Shown piece by piece: positions 44,511-53,375 of a stretch of DNA of 64,000 nt (positions are counted from its first letter, which is position 1; the number at the start of each line of letters is the position of its first letter). The notes beneath the pieces were generated by a model that was not told where the DNA came from, ran no database searches, and saw only the letters and a program-made list of their open reading frames with translations. The position numbers and the translations under genes are program-made. Source of the stretch: Aliterella atlantica CENA595 (GTDB lineage Bacteria; Cyanobacteriota; Cyanobacteriia; Cyanobacteriales; Chroococcidiopsidaceae); assembly GCF_000952155.1 (NCBI RefSeq), contig NZ_JYON01000002.1, forward strand, positions 248,001 through 312,000. The letters are read 5' to 3'.

Positions 44511-44538
44511 AATTACGAATGCGCGAATGCGCGAATTA
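44511..44538. repeat. 28-base dispersed repeat, copy 2, running into a gene end
   Basis: Identical to 34302-34329. It overlaps the TAA stop of the pixJ-like gene, and its AATTCGT-type continuation supplies the receptor's last codons (Asn-Ser-stop). Confidence 0.85.
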
Positions 44539-47379
44539 CGAATTATCAAAATCCTTGCGGACTTTAAATGTGCCTACCGAGGATTGCAATTGTTGGGCTA
44601 CTTCTACGGTGCGTTTTAGGGATTTAGAAACTTGGCGAGAGGAAATTGCTGTTTCTTCTGATGTTTGGGCGATCGCACTCATTAACTGCGTTACTGCTTG
44701 CGATGTCTCTACTTGCGATACTGTCGCTTGAGAAATTGATTGCACTAATTCGTCAATCGTGCGCGATACCTCAAGAATTTCGCCTAAATTCTTCTTGGTA
44801 TCTTCAACTAAATACGTTCCTTCTATTACCTGCGTGCTGCCTAGTTCCATTGCTTTGACAACTTCGCTAGTTTGTTGCTGAATATTTTCTAGCACGTATT
44901 CTATTTCCTTGGTAGCTGCTGCTGCTTTAGTTGCTAGTTCCCCAACTTCTTCTGCTACTACAGCAAAACCTCTGCCCTCTTCTCCAGCACGAGAAGCTTC
45001 AATGCTGGCGTTAATTGCTAGTACGTTCGTCTGCAGGGCGATTTGATCGATCAAAGCCACAACTTTAGATACTTGTTGCGAAGCTTCGCCCAAACGCTTG
45101 ACTTTGTGCGCTGTTTGTGAAACTGTGTCGCGCAAATTTAAGATGCTAAATACAGTGCGATCCATTGCTGCTTCTCCAGCTTGAGCGCTACTAGAAGCAT
45201 TCCGCGCTATTTGGGCGGCGGACTGGGCGCTATCTGCTACAGATTGGATTGATAGCGTCATTTGCTCTACTGAATCTAGAGTCTGAATAATTTCTTCGCT
45301 TTGCTTGGTAGCTTCCTCAGCTAACTGCCGAATTGCGCCTTCGTTTTCATTAATAGATATATTTACCTTGTCAGTAGCTTGTTTTACTGAGGTAACAATT
45401 TCGCGCAAGCTTTCGACGATCGCATTAAAAAAGTCTGCAACTGTACCGATTTCTCCTGTAGTGATTTCAGCGCGAACTGTCAAGTCTCCGCTGGCTGCGC
45501 CTTCTACTTCACTAAGCAACTCTACTAATTGATTTTGCAATAGCTCTTTTTGCTGGCGTTGCTCCTCGGACATGGCTTCTGCCGATTGCCGCGATTTTTC
45601 TACTTGCTCTAACAAATTGGCTTGGTCTAAGGCAAAACCGATTTGTGCGGCTAATTGCGTAAATAAATTGATTTCTGTATTTTGCCAAGTACGCGGTTCC
45701 GAGCAATGATGAGCGATCAATAAGCCGAGCAACTGATTGTCTTTTAATATTGGCGCAACTAAGTTGGCTTTGACTTCAAATCTTTCTAAAGTTTGAATGT
45801 GGCATTCTGTCAACCCTGCTTGATAAATGTCGTTGATTGCCCGTACTCGCCCATTTTTATAACTTTTAATGTGCTTATCTTTAAAACAAGGGTCGTCAAT
45901 AGTGGATGCTAAAGCTTGCGTCCAACCAGGTACTACTGATTCAGCGATCACAGTACCACTCAAATCTGGGTTGAAACTATAGATAACTACTCGCTCGGTA
46001 TGTAGAACTTTGCGAACTTCTCTTACTGATGTTTTGAGGATATCTTCTAAGTTGAGCGAACGGCGGATGCGTAAAGTAATGTCTGTAAATATCTGGGCTG
46101 TTTCGGTGGCAGATTCTTGTCTTCTAATTAGGGTTTGCAGTTGGTCTGCCATTGAATTGATATTGGTTCCCAAAGCTGCTAATTCGTCTTCGCCTTTGAC
46201 CTGCAAGCGTGCATCTAAGTTACCTGCTCCTAATTGGCGTACCGCTTTTGATGCTGCCATTACTGGGCGCAGCGCTCTATTTACCAAAATCGCGGCGATC
46301 GCTGCTACGACTGCGGCGATCGCTAGTGTCACCAATGCTAAAGTCAATAACGGCTCTCTGCGGGCGGCAAATACTTCGTCTGTAGATTGAGTTACCATTG
46401 CATTCCAGTTGAGTTCTGGCAAGCCTGGCACGCCGCCAACAGGCGCGTAAGATACTAAATAGGACTCTCGCTCTAATAAATCGTTGGCAATGGTACTAGC
46501 AACGGTTTTTGTGGTTTTTAATCTCGTTGCTACTGTGGGAAAAATATCTTGAATGTCTTTACCTATATAATCGGTATGCTCTGGGGGCGCAATTACAACT
46601 TTACCGATGTCATTAACAGCAAAATATTCTTCGGAAACGTAGCCGCGAATATTTTGCGCTAGCTTTTTTTCTTCAGTTTGGAGAATGTTATTGAAGTATT
46701 TTAAGGGCGTGCGCGATCGCACGATGGCAACTGTTTCTCCTGTATCTGTATCGACTACTGGTGCGGCGGCAAAAATTGAATATTCTCCGGTTCCCGATGA
46801 CTTTCTCGGCGGGGTAATTACCGGACGGTTGGTTCTGAGAACTTCTTGAAAATAATTGATTTCGCTATAGTTAGGCAGTTTACCACCACCTGATTGCAGG
46901 GTCGTATTCCCTGTCAAGTCGATGACTGCAATACTGTCATATCCTGGATTTTCTTTAATATATCGCTCTAATATTGCTTGCTTGGTCGGATCTGAAGTAG
47001 TTGCGCGGGTGTTGGGATTGTTGAGAATGCTAAGTTGAGCTAACGATTGAATATCGCGATAGCGTTGCAGGGTGAATGCATCTATTTGGCTAGCTAATGC
47101 CAGCGTGCGGACTTTTTGTTGTTGTTCTATATTGTCAACAATCCTGCGGCTAGTTAGATAAGAAGTTGCCAGACCGACTAAAATAATTGGGATGGCGCTA
47201 AGAGCGATCGCGATAAATGTCGCTTTGGCTCTCAAACTCATTCCCCGCTTCGATATAAACTGTGTTTGAGGTACTGAGTAGCTAGTTGGAGCGATTATTT
47301 CGTCTGCATCTTCAAGGATTGGACTTTGAATGTTTTGATCTTTATCTGCTGGCGATTCTGGCTCAAATTTTGTAGTCAT
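44536..47379 (-). CDS. pixJ: Methyl-accepting phototaxis receptor with DXCF-type cyanobacteriochrome GAF (PixJ-like)
   Basis: I prefer the Met at 47379 (MTTKFEP), with GAGG at good spacing; a Met two codons earlier is too close. The ~947-residue protein has a membrane helix (about 52-72), an extracytoplasmic Cache-type domain, a second helix (about 340-365), HAMP, a GAF domain (about 435-595), a second HAMP-like linker, and the MCP signalling domain with its conserved tip ([29 protein letters not shown]). The GAF has DPCF (Cys codon 45886-45888) and CH (Cys codon 45802-45804), 28 residues apart. That is the DXCF cyanobacteriochrome pattern of PixJ. The last codons come from a dispersed repeat. 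Confidence 0.88.
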   Translation of the reverse strand: MTTKFEPESPADKDQNIQSPILEDADEIIAPTSYSVPQTQFISKRGMSLRAKATFIAIALSAIPIILVGLATSYLTSRRIVDNIEQQQKVRTLALASQIDAFTLQRYRDIQSLAQLSILNNPNTRATTSDPTKQAILERYIKENPGYDSIAVIDLTGNTTLQSGGGKLPNYSEINYFQEVLRTNRPVITPPRKSSGTGEYSIFAAAPVVDTDTGETVAIVRSRTPLKYFNNILQTEEKKLAQNIRGYVSEEYFAVNDIGKVVIAPPEHTDYIGKDIQDIFPTVATRLKTTKTVASTIANDLLERESYLVSYAPVGGVPGLPELNWNAMVTQSTDEVFAARREPLLTLALVTLAIAAVVAAIAAILVNRALRPVMAASKAVRQLGAGNLDARLQVKGEDELAALGTNINSMADQLQTLIRRQESATETAQIFTDITLRIRRSLNLEDILKTSVREVRKVLHTERVVIYSFNPDLSGTVIAESVVPGWTQALASTIDDPCFKDKHIKSYKNGRVRAINDIYQAGLTECHIQTLERFEVKANLVAPILKDNQLLGLLIAHHCSEPRTWQNTEINLFTQLAAQIGFALDQANLLEQVEKSRQSAEAMSEEQRQQKELLQNQLVELLSEVEGAASGDLTVRAEITTGEIGTVADFFNAIVESLREIVTSVKQATDKVNISINENEGAIRQLAEEATKQSEEIIQTLDSVEQMTLSIQSVADSAQSAAQIARNASSSAQAGEAAMDRTVFSILNLRDTVSQTAHKVKRLGEASQQVSKVVALIDQIALQTNVLAINASIEASRAGEEGRGFAVVAEEVGELATKAAAATKEIEYVLENIQQQTSEVVKAMELGSTQVIEGTYLVEDTKKNLGEILEVSRTIDELVQSISQATVSQVETSQAVTQLMSAIAQTSEETAISSRQVSKSLKRTVEVAQQLQSSVGTFKVRKDFDNS

Positions 47380-47440
47380 ACCCATGCCTCAAAGTAATAT
47401 TGCTCTGGCAAATTATTTTTTTAGCTTCAGCTAATTTTCA

Positions 47441-47935
47441 TTAGTTTTTCAGATGAGGCGAACGGACAATCGCCTCAGCGTTCAAAACCAGTAATGTTTG
47501 ATTTGGTTGTGAAATACATCCATGCAAATAAGCAGCTAGTTCTGACTCGACGTTGTTTGAGGGCGATTGAATGCTATCTGGGAGAAATCTCGTCACGCCT
47601 TTAACTTCAGCAACAACAAATCCTATACTAATTTGCCCGACACGAACAATTACTATGTGATACTGTCCAGCAATGGGATCGGGCTTTGGTAAATTTAGCA
47701 ACCCAGCAAGACTTACTACCCAGATGACACGGTTGCGCCGATTTAATAGTCCTAGCACGCATTCAGGCATATTAGGCATTAAAGTTAAGCGGCTACTTGG
47801 CACTACTAGCACTTCTTGAGCGTGTGCCATTGATAGTACCGCAGGAGTATCATTGTTTAAATAAAAGTTTAAATAACTGTCTCCCGCAGGTTTATCTGTT
47901 CGATCTGACTGGGGTTCTATTTTAAAAGTATCCAT
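47441..47935 (-). CDS. pixI: CheW-like coupling protein (PixI-like)
   Basis: The 164-residue single CheW domain shows LNNDTPAVLSMAHAQEVLVVP, NMPECVLGLLNRRNRVIWVVSLAGLLNL (the GxxNxR-type block) and VRVGQISIGFVVAEVKGVTRFL. CheW links the receptor to the CheA kinase. The gene lies 2 bases after the CheY-like gene and 61 bases before the receptor, in PixG-H-I-J order. Confidence 0.88.
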   Translation of the reverse strand: MDTFKIEPQSDRTDKPAGDSYLNFYLNNDTPAVLSMAHAQEVLVVPSSRLTLMPNMPECVLGLLNRRNRVIWVVSLAGLLNLPKPDPIAGQYHIVIVRVGQISIGFVVAEVKGVTRFLPDSIQSPSNNVESELAAYLHGCISQPNQTLLVLNAEAIVRSPHLKN

Positions 47936-47937
47936 CG

Positions 47938-48300
47938 CTAACCCACTACAGATTTAACAGCATGAAGTATTTGTTCTTTGGTAAATGGCTTAGTGACATA
48001 AGCTGCTGCACCTTGTTTCATGCCCCACACGCGATCGATTTCTTTGTCTTTCGAGCTACAAATAATAATTGGCACTTGCTCGGTTGCTGGATTTTTTTTC
48101 AGATGACGGCATAACTCAAAGCCGCTCATTCCAGGCATCACGACATCGGTGACGATCGCATCTGGTTGTTTTTGCACTGCTTGAATCAAAGCATCTTTAG
48201 CATTAGTTGCCAGAATTACTGTATAACCGCTATCGCGTAAATACCCGCCCACCAAATCTAGCAGCGATACTGTATCCTCAACTAATAAAACTGTACTCAC
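47938..48300 (-). CDS. pixH: CheY-like response regulator (PixH-like)
   Basis: The 120-residue stand-alone receiver has the acidic pair Glu8/Asp9 (LLVEDTVSLL), phosphoacceptor Asp52 (AIVTDVVMPGMSG), Ser in IICSSKD and Lys in YVTKPFTKEQ. It has no output domain. By gene order it is the PixH-type regulator receiving phosphate from the CheA/PixL kinase and acting on type IV pilus function. It is 2 bases before the CheW gene. Confidence 0.92.
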   Translation of the reverse strand: MSTVLLVEDTVSLLDLVGGYLRDSGYTVILATNAKDALIQAVQKQPDAIVTDVVMPGMSGFELCRHLKKNPATEQVPIIICSSKDKEIDRVWGMKQGAAAYVTKPFTKEQILHAVKSVVG

Positions 48301-48332
48301 AATTTAACTTTCCTTACAGCAGTTTAAGCAAT

Positions 48333-49688
48333 TTAAGATAAGTGTCTAAATACCATTTTTAGTAATTCTGATTGAGTAAAAGGCTTAGTTAAATACCCTG
48401 ATGCCCCTACAACTCTTGCTTTTACTCTATCAATGATGCCTGTATTTCCTGTCACCATAATAATTGGTGTATTTTTGAAAAAAGAATGGTTCCTCAATAA
48501 ACGACATAGCTCATAACCATCGATTCCAGCCATTTTTACATCTAGTAAAATTAGATCGGGTTTTAGTCTGACTATTTGCATTAAGGCTTTAATTGAATCG
48601 CTAATAGTTGAAACAGAAAAACTTTCATCATCAAGAAAATAGCTCAGTTCTCTTAACATCGCTGGACTATCGTCCACGCAGACAATTTTGTAAGTTTTCT
48701 TATCTGGCTCTGAGATGCTGCTTAAAGGCGGGGTTGGGCGATCGCGTTCTAAGCTATGCTTGTTGATTGGCTCTAGGTTGCGCGAGGAATTGCTGGCAAA
48801 TTGCCCTACTCCTGGTACTGGTGTCAAAGAAACGTCTCTCTGCGGGCGATCGCTTGGCAATGGCGGCATCAGCTTGCTATTGGCTGCTGGGGCAACATTT
48901 CTCTCTGCTGACAATGCTTCCCCAATTTTTGGCAAGCTATCAAAGGGCGGTTGAGGTTCGTGTAATAGTATGTTGCCGTTGGCTATGTATGGATGCAAGC
49001 TTTGGGCTAATCTCAACTCGTCTTGGTTGAGTAAAATCGCTAAGTGCCGAAAACTAAATCCTTTTAAAATTGCTGTTAGTTTTTGCCTTAATTCTGGCGA
49101 TAGGTATTGCGTTTTACTGTAAGAATTGGCTAAGTAAGGGCGTTGGTATGGAGAAGTAATTTCTGGTGCTAATGCTTGCCAGGAATGCAGTTGTTTTTGA
49201 GCGTGGTTGAGCAGCACAGATAAATCGAGTTGACAAAACTTTGGCGTTGCTCCGCGATCGCCTGCTAACTCGTAACTGCCTTCTTTAACTAATAAAAATG
49301 ACTCAATTACTTCTCTTACTAAGCCTTCAATTAAGTTTTCTGCTTGCTCGATCGCTAAATATTTGCGTTCGATTAACCAACAAATAGCTTGATAATCAGG
49401 TGCGATCGCCGCGCTATCTTCTGTTTCGTTCTCAAACATCAATCGCAGTTTAGAGCGGGTTTCGCTACCTAACGTGGGAATTTTCTGAGCTAGGCGGCGT
49501 AAGTGACAGTCTAAGCGATCGAAGGGATCTACAGAATGAGATGCGTAAATAATTTTTCCGTTCTCTAAATATATAGACCACGAAACTGATTTGCTCAACA
49601 CTTTCAGATGAGCGCTATCGTAGCAATTAGACAAATGCGCTAACAAACTGAGCGGGCGTAGTTTTTGGAATGTTCCACAGCTAGTCAT
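48333..49688 (-). CDS. pixG: PatA/PixG-like regulator (PATAN/DUF4388 domain plus receiver)
   Basis: The 451-residue protein has the PatA-type N-terminal (PATAN) domain (about 1-240; KSVSWSIYLENGKIIYASHS is typical), a variable Pro/Ser/Arg-rich linker (about 255-330), and a C-terminal receiver. The receiver has VCVDDSPAMLREL, the phosphoacceptor Asp in LILLDVKMAGIDG and YLTKPFTQSELL. PixG-class proteins interact with pilus motors for phototaxis. It is the first gene of the four-gene operon, 32 bases before the CheY gene. A long spacer upstream is shared with the divergent PP2C gene. Confidence 0.88.
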   Translation of the reverse strand: MTSCGTFQKLRPLSLLAHLSNCYDSAHLKVLSKSVSWSIYLENGKIIYASHSVDPFDRLDCHLRRLAQKIPTLGSETRSKLRLMFENETEDSAAIAPDYQAICWLIERKYLAIEQAENLIEGLVREVIESFLLVKEGSYELAGDRGATPKFCQLDLSVLLNHAQKQLHSWQALAPEITSPYQRPYLANSYSKTQYLSPELRQKLTAILKGFSFRHLAILLNQDELRLAQSLHPYIANGNILLHEPQPPFDSLPKIGEALSAERNVAPAANSKLMPPLPSDRPQRDVSLTPVPGVGQFASNSSRNLEPINKHSLERDRPTPPLSSISEPDKKTYKIVCVDDSPAMLRELSYFLDDESFSVSTISDSIKALMQIVRLKPDLILLDVKMAGIDGYELCRLLRNHSFFKNTPIIMVTGNTGIIDRVKARVVGASGYLTKPFTQSELLKMVFRHLS

Positions 49689-50317
49689 TTAGCACTCATC
49701 CCTTTGAGCAGATGTGAGGACTTCAATCATTAAATTAATTTGCCAAGTTTGAGCTTTAAGTTGGGCAAAAATGCTGGACGTTGGCAGTAATTTAGTACAT
49801 ATAATTCTATATCAAGTCTTTTCTATTTTTAAAATGCACAAAATTTTCGATATTTTTTACTGCGCTTTCTGCCTGTACTTAAGGCATTAGTATTACTTTA
49901 CACTTAAATATTGCTGCCTTACTATGGTTCAGCAGATACCAACAGTTGTAGCTTTAAAGCTTGCCAGTCGGTAATTCGCCTGATTTCTTTACAGATGTTA
50001 ACTATATACTTGCCGAAAAATTTCGCTCATCCTCAGTAAAATGCACCAACATTTAGTTATAATTTTAACATAAATTGGCAATAAGCGTTAAATTATAAAC
50101 AATCAAGGTAAATATAGATTTATTAAATATGATATAGAATGAAAAAACTGCGCCAGCACTAAGTGTTCCTCATCGTAGCTGGAGAAAAGGCTAAAATAAA
50201 GACCGCTCGATCGCCAAGCGAGATTGAGGAGGAAGCCAACAGTCAAAACAAATATATGGATGTAAATTGAGCCAAAGGTAGTTTAGATCGAGATGTAGCG
50301 ATCGCCAAAAAAGATAA
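49689..50317. promoter_or_regulatory. Divergent spacer between the phototaxis operon and the PP2C-kinase genes
   Basis: About 630 bases without a gene. It should hold promoters for both directions. A CCAGC...GCTGG inverted pair near 50153-50181 and a purine-rich tract at 50226-50238 are the only structures I noticed; neither is a recognised regulatory element. Confidence 0.5.
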
Positions 50318-51121
50318 ATGCAGATAGAAGACAATATCTCTAAAGAATTAGGTCATTGGCGGGTAGTAGGAGCCTCAGTGTTAGGCACAAGTCACCAGAA
50401 AGTCAAACAACTGTGCCAAGATGCTCATCATTGGGAGATATTGCCAGAAGGTATATTAGTAGCAGCTGTAGCAGATGGAGCGGGATCGGCAAGTTTGGGT
50501 AAAGTAGGGGCAATAGTTGCCTCGCAAACAGCAGTCGAAACAATCCGCGCCAAGTATGGAGCGATAACTGCGCGAGGACAAGCAGCAATAGATGAAAACA
50601 CCTGGCAATCATTGCTCGCAAGTGCCGTAGAGAACGCCAAAACAGCAGTAGAAGAAGAAGCGATCGCCTGCCAAGTTAGATCCAGAGATTTGGCAACAAC
50701 ATTAATTATCGTAGTAGCAACACCAGAATTAATTGCCGCAGTTCAAATAGGTGATGGCGTAGCAGTAGCTGGAGACAAAGCTGGAAACATCGTGGCTTTG
50801 ACAGCACCTCAGCGCGGAGAATACGTCAACGAGACAATTTTCTTAGTTTCGCCTGACGTTTTAGACAATATTCATGTAAATATCTGGCGCGGGACTGTAG
50901 CTAATATTGCTATTCTCTCAGATGGGTTGCAAATGCTAGCTCTAGAAATGAACGGAGGTAAACCCTATGCGCCTTTTTTTTTCCCGATGTTTCAATTTGT
51001 GGCGGGCGTAACTGATGAAAGCGAAGCTAAAGAGCAGCTAGTAGCGTTTCTGCGCTCAGAACGCATCTCCACTAGGACGGATGATGATTTAACCCTTTTA
51101 CTGGCGACTATCGTAAACTAA
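50318..51121 (+). CDS. PP2C family Ser/Thr phosphatase (YegK-like)
   Basis: The 267-residue phosphatase has the PP2C metal-site motifs: GTSHQKVKQLCQDAHHW with the first Asp, VAAVADGAGSASLGKVGA with the DG pair, LIAAVQIGDGVAV, and TDDDLTLLLATI at the end with the second metal Asp. It resembles the compact PP2C_2 group found with atypical kinases and VWA proteins (E. coli YegK-YegI-YegL; TerY-linked sets). The kinase gene follows after 4 bases. No VWA gene is adjacent. It would reverse phosphorylation by that kinase. Confidence 0.88.
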   Translation: MQIEDNISKELGHWRVVGASVLGTSHQKVKQLCQDAHHWEILPEGILVAAVADGAGSASLGKVGAIVASQTAVETIRAKYGAITARGQAAIDENTWQSLLASAVENAKTAVEEEAIACQVRSRDLATTLIIVVATPELIAAVQIGDGVAVAGDKAGNIVALTAPQRGEYVNETIFLVSPDVLDNIHVNIWRGTVANIAILSDGLQMLALEMNGGKPYAPFFFPMFQFVAGVTDESEAKEQLVAFLRSERISTRTDDDLTLLLATIVN

Positions 51122-51125
51122 TGCC

Positions 51126-53246
51126 ATGAGGTTGCAACGTCAATTCGAGACACAGATTATTACCATCGACCCTACCTCGACTTTAGGACATGGGGGCGAG
51201 GCGAGGGTGTATGCAGTGCCGCAAGATGAGTCTTTGGTGGCAAAAGTTTATCACAAGCCTACAGAGGCTCACGCCGATAAACTTTTAACCATGCTGGCTA
51301 ATCCTCCCGACAATCCTGCAGGTAGCAAAGACCATATATCAATAGCTTGGCCCGTAGACGTACTGCGAACGGTAGATAGCAAAAAACAGGTAGTTGGGTT
51401 TTTGATGACGCGAGTCAAAGAAATGCACTCGCTGCTGGACTTTTACAACCCGAAAACTCGGCGGCAAAAGTGTCCCTTTTTTGACTATTTGTATTTGCAT
51501 CGTACAGCCCGTAATTTAGCAGCAGCTTTTGGTGCTTTGCACGCACGCGGCTATTGCATTGGCGATGTCAACGAATCAAACATTTTAGTTAGCAATACAG
51601 CATTAATTACATTAGTTGACACCGACTCGTTTCAAGTCAGAAACGAGCGCAGCGGCAAAATTTACCGCTGCGGCGTGGGCAAACCAGAGTTTACACCTCC
51701 AGAACTCCAAGGATTAAGTTTTGCCCAACTAGACCGCAAACCAGAACACGATTTATTTGGGCTAGCTGTACTGCTATTTCAACTATTGATGGAAGGAACC
51801 CATCCTTTTGCTGGCATCTATCAAGGCGGGGGCGAACCGCCACCTTACGAAGCCCGAATTGCTGCTGGACACTTCATCTACAGCAGGCGGCGCGTGCCTT
51901 ACTTACCTACCCCCATCGCGCCCAAATTTGAAATGCTGCACCCGACGTTGCAGCAATTATTCGTGCGCTGTTTTGAGGACGGACACAAAAATCCCCATAT
52001 GCGCCCCAACGCGCAAACATGGCAAAGTGCCATTAGCGAAGCAGAACAAGATTTAATTGCTTGCAGCACCAACCACCATCATCGTTATGGCAAACATTTA
52101 AGCGCTTGTCCTTGGTGCGAACGCACGATCAAACTAGGAGGACGCGATCCTTTCCCCTCAGTGCAAGCAGTCAAACAGGGTAAGCACCTCCAACCTTTGA
52201 AAAAACCAAAAAGGTACATTCCGCAAACAGTCAAACCAGCACTTGCCTACTATAGTCATAGCCCAAACAAATTAGTGCCGATCGCGGCAATGGGGCAACT
52301 GCACAGAACGACGACAAGACGCAAATACAAACACGCTTCTATCTATGGTTTGGTAGGGGCTGGGGCAGTGGGAATGTTGGGAGTAACGCTACTAATTAAA
52401 GACTTTAAATTGTCAACGAAAATTAGTAACGTGCTGTTCTCTGGTGACGATCGCGTATTAGTAAGCGATCGCGCAGTAGACCTCAACAAAGATTCTAGTA
52501 ACTACTATTACCAAGGCAAAATTTATTCCAAATATGGCGACTACGAAGGCGCGATTGAAAACTTTAACCAAGCTTTGAACATCAACCCTAATGATGCTCA
52601 AGCTTACATCGGACGCGGTAATGCCCTCTATGAGAATGCCCAACACAGCGGCAATCCTGATAACGAGTACAAAATCGCCCTCAAAGACTTCGACCGAGCT
52701 TTAAGGCTCAAACCCGATGAAGCAGAAGCTTATATCAGCCGAGGGATTGTCCGCTACAACATGGCAGAATATAGCAAAAATGCCAGTAGCGATTATAAAG
52801 CTGCGATCGATGATTTTAACCAAGCAATTTTAAGAAACCCTAATAGCGCCAAGGCTTATGTCAAACGCGGGATTGTTTACCACAAGCAAGCCCAACAACG
52901 AGGGGACTTCGGTTTTGGCTATCAAGAAGCACTCAAAGACTTCAATCAAGCCTTAAAAATTAACCCCCAAGAAGCTGAGGCTTATGTAGAGAGAGGAAAC
53001 ATTCTTTATGAATTAGCAAAGCTAACGGGACAACAAGACAAAAAATACTGGGAGGCAATGGCAGATATTCAAACAGCCGCCAAGATATTTTTAGAGCGTA
53101 AAGATATGGAACAATACCAACAAGCTCTGGATAATCTCGGTAACATCTGCGTGGCAGTAGAAACTAACTGTCATTCGTTGATCAAAAATTCTGCAGACAA
53201 GCCACCTAAATTAGACACACCGCCGCGATCGCCCAATAAAAGTTAA
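51126..53246 (+). CDS. Atypical YegI-like Ser/Thr kinase fused to membrane helix and TPR repeats
   Basis: The 706-residue protein has a kinase-fold domain (about 1-310) with degenerate motifs. The glycine loop is GHGGEARVYAV, the lysine is in LVAKVYHKP, and the catalytic-loop equivalent is YCIGDVNESNILV. The metal loop reads DTDSF instead of DFG. A CPWC-type Cys pair follows the kinase (about 330-340), then a single membrane helix (about 400-425) and at least five TPR-like repeats (about 455-670; AIENFNQALNINPNDAQAYI, ALKDFNQALKINPQEAEAYV). It matches the YegI/TerY-associated kinase class. The TPR part would be outside the membrane if the kinase is cytoplasmic. Confidence 0.85.
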   Translation: MRLQRQFETQIITIDPTSTLGHGGEARVYAVPQDESLVAKVYHKPTEAHADKLLTMLANPPDNPAGSKDHISIAWPVDVLRTVDSKKQVVGFLMTRVKEMHSLLDFYNPKTRRQKCPFFDYLYLHRTARNLAAAFGALHARGYCIGDVNESNILVSNTALITLVDTDSFQVRNERSGKIYRCGVGKPEFTPPELQGLSFAQLDRKPEHDLFGLAVLLFQLLMEGTHPFAGIYQGGGEPPPYEARIAAGHFIYSRRRVPYLPTPIAPKFEMLHPTLQQLFVRCFEDGHKNPHMRPNAQTWQSAISEAEQDLIACSTNHHHRYGKHLSACPWCERTIKLGGRDPFPSVQAVKQGKHLQPLKKPKRYIPQTVKPALAYYSHSPNKLVPIAAMGQLHRTTTRRKYKHASIYGLVGAGAVGMLGVTLLIKDFKLSTKISNVLFSGDDRVLVSDRAVDLNKDSSNYYYQGKIYSKYGDYEGAIENFNQALNINPNDAQAYIGRGNALYENAQHSGNPDNEYKIALKDFDRALRLKPDEAEAYISRGIVRYNMAEYSKNASSDYKAAIDDFNQAILRNPNSAKAYVKRGIVYHKQAQQRGDFGFGYQEALKDFNQALKINPQEAEAYVERGNILYELAKLTGQQDKKYWEAMADIQTAAKIFLERKDMEQYQQALDNLGNICVAVETNCHSLIKNSADKPPKLDTPPRSPNKS

Positions 53247-53375
53247 GAATTATTAATTTAAAGGTACATATTTGAGGCAGTGCTACCTATGTAAGACTAG
53301 CAGTAGCTGCACAATTGTCTAGCCTATAAATATCCGATCGATATTCGAGCATTTTTACAGCAAATTGATAATGCT

